A stretch of DNA of 64,000 bases from Nitrospinota bacterium. GTDB taxonomy: Bacteria; Nitrospinota_A; UBA7883; JACRGQ01. Numbering within the stretch: the stretch's first letter is position 1; the number at the start of each line of letters is the position of its first letter. The stretch is taken from assembly GCA_016212275.1 (NCBI GenBank), contig JACRGR010000051.1, forward strand, positions 51,947-115,946. The letters run 5' to 3'. This document shows positions 58,218 through 64,000 of this stretch, one piece after another. Below the pieces are notes generated by a model, which had not been told where the DNA came from, searched no databases, and saw only the letters and a list, made by a program, of their open reading frames with translations. Made by a program: the position numbers and the translations under genes.

Positions 58218-61019
58218 ATGGCGGGCATCGGGGAGACGGTAAAAAGGCAATTCGCGGGGCTCAAGCTCCAGTCGAAGATCGCGGCGGTCCTTCTTCTGTT
58301 CGGGCTTGGCGGCATAGTTTCCGCCGGCATCATCGGCTACCTTCAAGGGATGTCCGCCGTGGAAGAGGCCACACAACGGATGCTGGTGGCGGTGCGGGAC
58401 AACAAGAAGGCCGAGCTTCAAAACTACTTCGAGCAGATACAAAGCCAGATACGGATGTCGGCCACTGATTATTCCGTGGTGGAGGGGATGGCCGGGTTCG
58501 CCCACGCATTCGACGCCGAGGGGAACGAGGGAAGGAAAATCTACCTCACGAAGTCCGGCGAGGACGACCGTTCACTTCTTTCAGACGCGCGTGATGGAAG
58601 CATATTCACCGAGGCGCACAAGCATTTCCATCCGCAGTTCCGCGAGTTCATCCAGGAATTCGGCTATGGCGACCTGTTGCTGGTTGACCTGAAAGGGAAC
58701 GTGCTGTACTCGGTGCGGAAGGACGACGATTTCGGCACCAACCTGTACAACGGCAAATACAGCCAGGAGAACGCGGCGGCGGCCTTCCGCGAGGCGGCGG
58801 GGGGCGACCGCGGGAGCGTGACAATGGCGGACTACGCTCTGTACGCACCCAGCGGCGGCGCTCCGGCGGCGTTCACCGCTTCGCCGATATACAACGACGA
58901 CGGTCGGAAGATCGGCGTCCTGATGTTCAAGATGCCGATGGAGCGCACCAACCGCGTATTGCAAAATGTTTCCGGCATGGGCCGGACCGGCGAGGCGTAC
59001 CTTGCGGGGGAGGACGGCCTCATGCGGTCGGACAGCCGCTTTTCGAAAGAAAGCACCGTCCTGAGCAAGAAGGCCGAAACGGAAGCGGCCAAGGCGGCGG
59101 TGAAGGGAAAGAGCGGCGTGAAGAAAATGCGCGGCTACCGGGGCAACCGCGTATGGAGCGCCTACACGCAGGTAATGATGGGCACGGTCCCGCTGGGGCT
59201 GGTGGTGGAGATTGACAGCGGCGAGGTGATGGAGCCGCTGGGCGCTCTCCTGTTCCGCATCGTCGTATTCACCTTCGTGGCGGCGGCGCTCATCGTGTTC
59301 GCCTCCAGCTACATAGCGCGCCTGATGGCCCGCCCCGTTTTACAATTGGTGGCGGCGAACCAGAAGGTGGCGGTGGGGGACCTCACCACCCGCCTGGCAT
59401 GCGGTGACGAGGCGGACGAAATAGCGGAGCTTACCCGCTCCACCAACGAGATGGCGGACAACCTCGAGGACATCGTCATCCGCATACGCGCCCACGCGGG
59501 CAAGGTCGCGCAGGAGGGAAACTCCATCAGCAAGAAAATGCTCCAACTCAAAAATAATTCCGACGAGCAGATGTCCTCCGTTGACGAAACCTCCGCCACC
59601 ATCGAGCAGATCAGCAGTTCCATCCGCGAGGTGGCGGACAACTCCGGGAGCTTATCTCAAGCGGCAAATTCCATCAGCGCCGCGATGGAGCAGTTGAGCA
59701 GGGCTATTCTGGAATTGGAGGAGCAATCGAACGGCGTCACCAGTTCGGTGGACGCCACTTCGTCCGCCATCGAGGAGATGGCGGTATCCATCCAGCAGGT
59801 GTCCAAAGGCGCGGACGAGATACTCAACGCCGCTTCGGTGTCGCACATGAGCGCGGAAAACGTGCAGATGGTCATCGGGAGCGTGGCGGACAACGCGGAA
59901 AAGATCAACCGTTCGGTGGACGACATGTCGGGCGCCATCGAGGAACTGGCGGCGAATATCCGCGAAGTGAAGGCCGGGGCCGAGGCCGCCGGGAAGATCG
60001 CCTCGGATAACGCAAAGGATGCATCGGCGGGGATGACCGCGCTCGCCGAGGCCATCGGCGCGATGAACAGCATACGCGAGATCGTGGGGGAATCCGCCAC
60101 GGTGGTGGGCGGCCTTTCAAAAAGCGCCGAGGACATCGGCGAGATCGTGGACGTGATAGATGACATCGCGGAGCAGACGAACCTGCTGGCGCTCAACGCG
60201 GCCATCGAGGCGGCGCGGGCGGGAGAGCACGGGCGCGGGTTCGCGGTGGTGGCCGAAGAAGTGCGCAAGCTGGCGGAGCGGAGCCAAGCGGCCACGAAGA
60301 ACATCTCCGACCTGATTTACGGCATCCAGCAAAAAAGCTCCGACGCGGTGGCGTCAATGGAAAAAGGAACCCTGCGCGTGGCCGAGGGAACGAAGCTTGC
60401 CGAAAATTCCGGCAGGGCGCTCAAAACCATCGTGGACGGCATCGGGAAGAACCTTTCGCTGGTGGATTCGATCTCACGCGCCAGCGCGGAACAGTATCAG
60501 GCCTCCGAACAGGTTATCCACGCCGTGGCGAACGTGGCGGAGCAGATGGACTCGATCAGCGGCGCCATCGGCAACCTGAAGTCGGCCGGCGACGACATCG
60601 TGGACAAGAACACCACCATATTGAAAATGGCGGAGCATATCGCCAAATCGTCCACCGAGCAGTCGGGCGCGGCGAAACAGATCACCGGCATGGTGGGGGA
60701 AATGCAGGACGGGGCGCACAAGATGATGGGCGCCATCCGCGAGCAGACTTCGGCGGTACAGCGCGCCGCGTTGGACATCGCGCAGATCACGCAGGAGATA
60801 CAAAGGATCAACCGCGCGCTGAAAGAGCAGGAAGAGGGCGCGGTGCGGATGATAACGGCGGTGGACAACGTGAGCAAGCTGGCCGAGGACAACAACCGGC
60901 AGGTGGCCGCCACCAGCGGGGAAACGGAACACATCACCGCGCGCGCGGCGGAACTGGGGAGGCTGATAGCCCAGTTCAACGTGAGCGAGGAGAAAGCCCG
61001 GAGGCTCCTCCCGGAGTAG
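58218..61019 (+). CDS. Large methyl-accepting chemotaxis protein with Cache sensor
   Basis: 933 residues from ATG 58218 (CCGGGGG upstream; -10 element TGATATGAT at 58194-58202). Membrane helix ~20-40 ([20 protein letters not shown]); extracytoplasmic domain ~45-340 with Cache-like parts ([58 protein letters not shown]); helix ~345-370; [24 protein letters not shown]; then a very long coiled-coil with the tip [20 protein letters not shown]. The cytoplasmic part (~550 residues) is much longer than in E. coli receptors. It is adjacent to, but separately transcribed from, the other receptor. Confidence 0.92.
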   Translation: MAGIGETVKRQFAGLKLQSKIAAVLLLFGLGGIVSAGIIGYLQGMSAVEEATQRMLVAVRDNKKAELQNYFEQIQSQIRMSATDYSVVEGMAGFAHAFDAEGNEGRKIYLTKSGEDDRSLLSDARDGSIFTEAHKHFHPQFREFIQEFGYGDLLLVDLKGNVLYSVRKDDDFGTNLYNGKYSQENAAAAFREAAGGDRGSVTMADYALYAPSGGAPAAFTASPIYNDDGRKIGVLMFKMPMERTNRVLQNVSGMGRTGEAYLAGEDGLMRSDSRFSKESTVLSKKAETEAAKAAVKGKSGVKKMRGYRGNRVWSAYTQVMMGTVPLGLVVEIDSGEVMEPLGALLFRIVVFTFVAAALIVFASSYIARLMARPVLQLVAANQKVAVGDLTTRLACGDEADEIAELTRSTNEMADNLEDIVIRIRAHAGKVAQEGNSISKKMLQLKNNSDEQMSSVDETSATIEQISSSIREVADNSGSLSQAANSISAAMEQLSRAILELEEQSNGVTSSVDATSSAIEEMAVSIQQVSKGADEILNAASVSHMSAENVQMVIGSVADNAEKINRSVDDMSGAIEELAANIREVKAGAEAAGKIASDNAKDASAGMTALAEAIGAMNSIREIVGESATVVGGLSKSAEDIGEIVDVIDDIAEQTNLLALNAAIEAARAGEHGRGFAVVAEEVRKLAERSQAATKNISDLIYGIQQKSSDAVASMEKGTLRVAEGTKLAENSGRALKTIVDGIGKNLSLVDSISRASAEQYQASEQVIHAVANVAEQMDSISGAIGNLKSAGDDIVDKNTTILKMAEHIAKSSTEQSGAAKQITGMVGEMQDGAHKMMGAIREQTSAVQRAALDIAQITQEIQRINRALKEQEEGAVRMITAVDNVSKLAEDNNRQVAATSGETEHITARAAELGRLIAQFNVSEEKARRLLPE

Positions 61020-61048
61020 AGTATTTTTTTATCTTGCATGCGCCGCAG

Positions 61049-61119
61049 TGTCATTCTGAGCGGAGCGAAGAATCTCTGCCGTGAGATTCTTCAGTCGCGA
61101 ACGCTCCTTCAGAATGACA
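61049..61119. repeat. Nested perfect palindrome of the TGTCATTCTGAG type
   Basis: Outer arms TGTCATTCTGA (61049-61059) and TCAGAATGACA (61109-61119); inner arms GAAGAATCTC (61067-61076) and GAGATTCTTC (61083-61092) around TGCCGT. This sequence type recurs as an interspersed repeat in many bacteria. It follows the second chemoreceptor and could also end its transcript. Confidence 0.75.
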
Positions 61120-61174
61120 GGGGGCCGCATCAATATTAAGTTAAAATGCTCTAGCCGCTTGTTATGGCCAACTC

Positions 61175-61193
61175 TTCGTTGCTCCGCAACGAA
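61175..61193. repeat. Perfect hairpin beside the peroxiredoxin gene
   Basis: TTCGTTGC (61175-61182) pairs with GCAACGAA (61186-61193) over TCC. It lies beyond the 3' end of the convergent peroxiredoxin gene and may be a terminator without a T-run. Confidence 0.5.
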
Positions 61194-61215
61194 CTACATG
61201 CAGGAGTGCAAGTAG

Positions 61216-61677
61216 CTACCGGGTTCCCACGATATGCTTCTTCAACTCCTCCAACACTTCCTCGGCGTGGCCTTCGGCTTTCACCTTTTCCCATGCGCGG
61301 GCGACCGTGCCATCCGGGGCGATAAGGAACGTCGAGCGGATGACCCCTTCGCTTCCCCGCTTGTTTCCCCATGCGTCATATTTTTTAATGACCGTTTTCT
61401 CCATGTCGCTTAACAGGGTGATCTTCAGTCCCTGTTTTTCGATGAAGTTGCAGTGGCTCTTTTCCGAATCGGGGCTTACCCCCAGCACTTCGGCGCCGAT
61501 GCGCCGGAAGTCATCAAGGTAGGAGGTGAATTCCCTTCCCTCGATGGTGCATCCCGGCGTATTGTCCTTCGGGTAGAAATACAGCACCACCCATTTGCCC
61601 GCAAGATCGCGCAATGATACCGGTTTCCCGTCCTGGTCGGGAAGAGTGAATGCCGGTGCTTTTGTTTCCGTTTTCAT
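61216..61677 (-). CDS. Thioredoxin-dependent peroxiredoxin (Bcp/PrxQ type)
   Basis: 153 residues from ATG 61677, preceded by GAGGAGG. The fold is typical: APAFTLPDQDGKPVSLRDLA, YFYPKDNTPGCTIEGREFTS with the peroxidatic Cys in TPGCT, VLGVSPDSEKSHCNFIEKQG, STFLIAPDGTV. The Cys five residues after the first, used as resolving residue in many PrxQ proteins, is absent (TIEGRE), so another Cys or an external thiol must serve. Reduces peroxides in the cytoplasm. The second peroxiredoxin is directly upstream. Confidence 0.92.
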   Translation of the reverse strand: MKTETKAPAFTLPDQDGKPVSLRDLAGKWVVLYFYPKDNTPGCTIEGREFTSYLDDFRRIGAEVLGVSPDSEKSHCNFIEKQGLKITLLSDMEKTVIKKYDAWGNKRGSEGVIRSTFLIAPDGTVARAWEKVKAEGHAEEVLEELKKHIVGTR

Positions 61678-61686
61678 ATTGCCTCC

Positions 61687-62148
61687 TCATGTTTTTTCGA
61701 GTTGCCTGACCGCTTGGAGCGCGCCGCTGGCATGTTTGGACGGGGTAAGGTGCGACGAGTAAACGTGACGGATGATCCCCGCCTTGTCTATCACGAAAGT
61801 TATCCGTTCCGGCATGAACCCAAGGTGGACTTTAATGCCGTATTGTTTCCGCACTTCCCGCTCCACGTCGCTGAGAATGGGGTAGGGGAGCGCGTTCTTT
61901 TCCGCGAATGCCTTGTGCGATTCCACTGAATCGAGGCTGATGCCGATAACCGCCGCCCCCTCGTTTGTGAATTCCCGATACCCGTCGCGGAAAGCGCATG
62001 CCTCCCGCGTGCAGATGGGTGTGTGGTCTTTCGGATAAAAGAAAAGCACCACGGCCTTGTTCCCGCGGAAATCGGAAAGCCTCAGAATCGTTCCGTCTTG
62101 CGACGGCAGTTCGAAATCGGGCGCTTTGTCGCCAACCTTTAATGCCAT
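61687..62148 (-). CDS. Peroxiredoxin (PrxQ type, two-Cys)
   Basis: About 153 residues from ATG 62148, chosen because GGAGAGG precedes it; an ATG at 62187 lacks a site. [40 protein letters not shown] (peroxidatic and resolving Cys five residues apart: C-TREA-C), [33 protein letters not shown]. It reduces hydrogen peroxide and alkyl peroxides using thioredoxin. Only 9 bases separate it from the other peroxiredoxin gene, so both are on one transcript; the two differ in their resolving Cys. Confidence 0.92.
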   Translation of the reverse strand: MALKVGDKAPDFELPSQDGTILRLSDFRGNKAVVLFFYPKDHTPICTREACAFRDGYREFTNEGAAVIGISLDSVESHKAFAEKNALPYPILSDVEREVRKQYGIKVHLGFMPERITFVIDKAGIIRHVYSSHLTPSKHASGALQAVRQLEKT

Positions 62149-62381
62149 GCCAGCCTCTCCATAATCAATGGTAACTCTTTTAGGCATTGAAGGGAATAGC
62201 GAGGGCCAGCGGCGGGTGGTGGCGGATTATTTGGGAAGTTTCCGCATACTTTTCACGACCAGTTGCCTCATTGAAGGAGGCGATATTTGGAGGGCTTGCG
62301 CCAACTGAACATTCGACATTCGATGCACGCTACCGTTTATTTGCAAATATATTACGGAATATGTTATGATTCACGGTAATA

Positions 62382-63938
62382 ATGATTTACTGTAATAATT
62401 ACTTCTTTTTCTTGGGGGTGTCGAGGGCGGTTCGTTCGCTGGTTCTGGCCCTGTGCCTCTTTGCCTGCGAAGGCCCCCAGTATGTCGATCTACCATCCTC
62501 CTCCGGAGGTGTTTCACTCACTGGTAAACAGCTGACCCTGACCGCCACTCCCGCCGCTCTTACGATGGGGGGCACCGCCAGCATTGCCGCAACATTGAAG
62601 AACTCCGGCGGTTCCAATGTGGCGAATGGAACCCAAATATCGTTTTCCTCAAGCGATACCAACATCGGGACCATAACCGCCTCGGCCACAACAAGCAACG
62701 GCGTGGCTACCGCGCTATTTGATACCAATCTGGGAACCAAGGCTGGCACGGTGTCCATTACCGCCACCAGTGGGGGTGATTCCGCAAAGCTGGATATCCT
62801 TGTTTCCGCTCCCGCCACCGGGAGCATCGAGTTCAGTTCCGCCACGCCGTCAATTATCGGCATAAAGGGTTCCGGTTCCGCCGAAACCTCATTAGTCTCG
62901 TTTTTGGTCAAGGATACCAACGGGAGCGCGGTGGTGGACGGGGCCGCGGTGGACATCTGCCTGAAAGGCCCATCGGGTGGAAGGCTGGCCGCTTCCGGGG
63001 GGGAATATGTGGGCGATATTGTGACCGTTATGGAAACCTTCACGGATAGCAACAGCAACGGGTGTTATGATGCGGGTGAGATTTACACCGACAGTAATGC
63101 CAACGGAAAATACGACAGTCCGCTGTACACCAGCGTATCCACTTCCGGCGGCACGGCATCGGTTGTCCTGCACACGGGAGCGGTGTCGGGCAATGTGACG
63201 TTATTGGCCACGGTCGTTGGAAAAAGCCTTTCCACGGCCTCATCCACAATATCAATAGGCGGTGGTGTGCTGTCCGATCCGCACTTCACCGTCGGTTCAA
63301 GCAAGCTGGTGTTGTTCGATCCCTCCGTGGGAGGCATTACCACCGCCACGCTTTCCGTATATCTTGCGGACCGGTTTGGCAACGGTAATGTGCTCAAAGG
63401 CACCACCGTGTCATTCTACGCGGAGGCGGGCGCAACGGAGCAAAGCAGTGTGGCGGTGGATGACAAGGGGGCCGGGAGCGTGGTGTTCCGGACGCAAAAC
63501 CCGTTGCCCCAAACGGTGGATAAATCGGCGGATGAAACGGCCTTGTTGCAACGGGTGTTAACCGAGTATGGCATAACCCCTACGGGCCATCCCTCTCTTG
63601 GATGGGTAAGCATCCTCGTTATGGCGAAAGGCGAAGAAAATTTTACGGATACCAATGCCAATGGGGTGTACGATACCGGTGACACTTTTAGCGCCAGTGC
63701 CAGCGGCGACGATACCCCGCCCGAACCGTATCTTGACGTCAATGACAGCGGTGCAAGGGATAGCGCGAACCCCTTTGAAATGTTCGTGGATGTAAATAAC
63801 AGCGGCGCCTTTGATGGAACCGCCAATGGGAAGTGGGATTCCACCAAAACCCTTTTTAAACGGGACTGTAACGCCAACTGTGTAAGTTCCCATTTTTATG
63901 GCAACCGACCTTCAAACAGCATAGTCAGCTGGTTGTAG
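62382..63938 (+). pseudogene. Surface lipoprotein with Ig-like domains, interrupted by an insertion sequence
   Basis: Up to about 63861 this is a large secreted protein; the last ~25 codons of the open frame come from the inserted element. A lipoprotein signal (SLVLALCLFAC) suggests the mature start at Cys near residue 29; the real start could be GTG 62418. Two Big_1/invasin-like Ig domains follow (LTLTATPAALTMGGTASIAA; GTVSITATSGGDSAKLDILV; LVLFDPSVGGITTATLSVYL). Acidic repeats of the form DTNANGVYDTGD and DSNANGKYDS resemble EF-hand/dockerin loops that bind Ca2+. The natural C-terminus is lost beyond the window or was cut off. Confidence 0.75.
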
Positions 63939-64000
63939 ATTACCCCCCAATCCCTGATCGGCATAGTCCATTTTTTCTCAATATCCAGCACCGCCATGTA
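63862..64000 (-). mobile_element. End of an IS256-type insertion sequence (cut by window edge)
   Basis: A transposase tail lies on the minus strand (63896-64000) and the element end is placed at about GGGACTGTAACGCC (63862), where the host protein's repeat pattern stops. Any terminal inverted repeat partner and the target duplication lie outside the window, so the exact boundary is an estimate. Confidence 0.65.
63896..64000 (-). CDS. IS256-family transposase, C-terminal end
   Basis: The last 34 residues read AVLDIEKKWTMPIRDWGVIY, then NQLTMLFEGRLP and a TAA at 63896-63898. The KKWTMPIRDWG---NQL-I-FEGRL ending is characteristic of IS256 (Mutator-like) transposases, which move DNA by a DDE mechanism. 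The catalytic residues lie outside the window. The gene runs against the interrupted lipoprotein gene. Confidence 0.85.
   Translation of the reverse strand, partial: YMAVLDIEKKWTMPIRDWGVIYNQLTMLFEGRLP

Noticed and set aside
62187..62369. 60-codon frame between the peroxiredoxin and lipoprotein genes
   Set aside because: No ribosome site, no recognisable features, composition like the opposite intergenic strand.
1..64000. CRISPR array, prophage or rRNA operon
   Set aside because: No evenly spaced direct repeats, cas, phage structural or integrase genes, or rRNA sequences were found on reading the window.

Overview
The window is GC-rich, gene-dense chromosomal DNA from a Gram-negative, probably motile bacterium. 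An outer membrane is implied by TolB, TolR and a TonB/TolA-like protein, a heptosyltransferase-like GT9 enzyme, a FadL/UPF0164-like outer-membrane protein and CcmH. Chemotaxis and motility are implied by two methyl-accepting proteins and a Maf/CgeB-type glycosylation cluster. A four-domain pyruvate/2-oxoacid:acceptor oxidoreductase encoded in two genes, a nine-heme cytochrome c and a rubrerythrin-like domain fused to a diguanylate cyclase point to an anaerobic or microaerophilic lifestyle. The gene mix resembles Nitrospirota, Nitrospinota or delta-proteobacterial lineages, but the sequence alone does not settle this.

Left part (1-18.1 kb): the end of mreB, a decayed histidine-kinase tail, then a tightly overlapping + strand operon of glycosyltransferases (multi-domain GT/GT/methyltransferase/TPR protein, Maf/DUF115 protein, CgeB-like protein, GT9 protein) ending in an unknown 205-aa protein. 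On the - strand follow tolR, a tonB/tolA-like gene and tolB, with no tolQ or pal beside them. A P-type cation ATPase and a multi-PAS histidine kinase converge next.

Middle part (18.2-45.5 kb): the conserved block SRP RNA, dnaX, ybaB, recR; the 2-oxoacid oxidoreductase pair with the multiheme cytochrome; galU; hsp20 and lon; a secreted nuclease; a ferritin-like GGDEF protein; a large hybrid kinase; a YyaL/DUF255 protein with a redoxin; a DUF362 ferredoxin-like protein; a Met/His-rich periplasmic protein with a TetR regulator; an M23 peptidase; a glutaredoxin; an alcohol dehydrogenase; tRNA-Arg(CCT); a nitroreductase; and an outer-membrane protein.

Right part (45.5-64 kb): a six-gene - strand operon runs from a clear sigma70-type promoter through a Gld-type ABC exporter (ATPase, GldF, GldG, DUF4340) into grpE and dnaJ, without dnaK. 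Next is a small accessory module in which two AT-richer unknown genes face an MNT/HEPN toxin-antitoxin pair. Then come a radical SAM/SPASM gene, two cytochrome c maturation genes, a hairpin-rich intergenic region beside tRNA-Met(CAT), a small Cys-rich gene, a J-domain protein, two chemoreceptors, a nested palindromic repeat, two peroxiredoxins, and a surface lipoprotein apparently cut by an IS256-type insertion sequence that runs off the right edge.

A cross-cutting observation is that several genes have a TATAAT-like hexamer exactly 6-7 nt before the start codon, with no Shine-Dalgarno sequence between. This implies leaderless transcripts, alongside other genes that have strong GGAGG-type sites.
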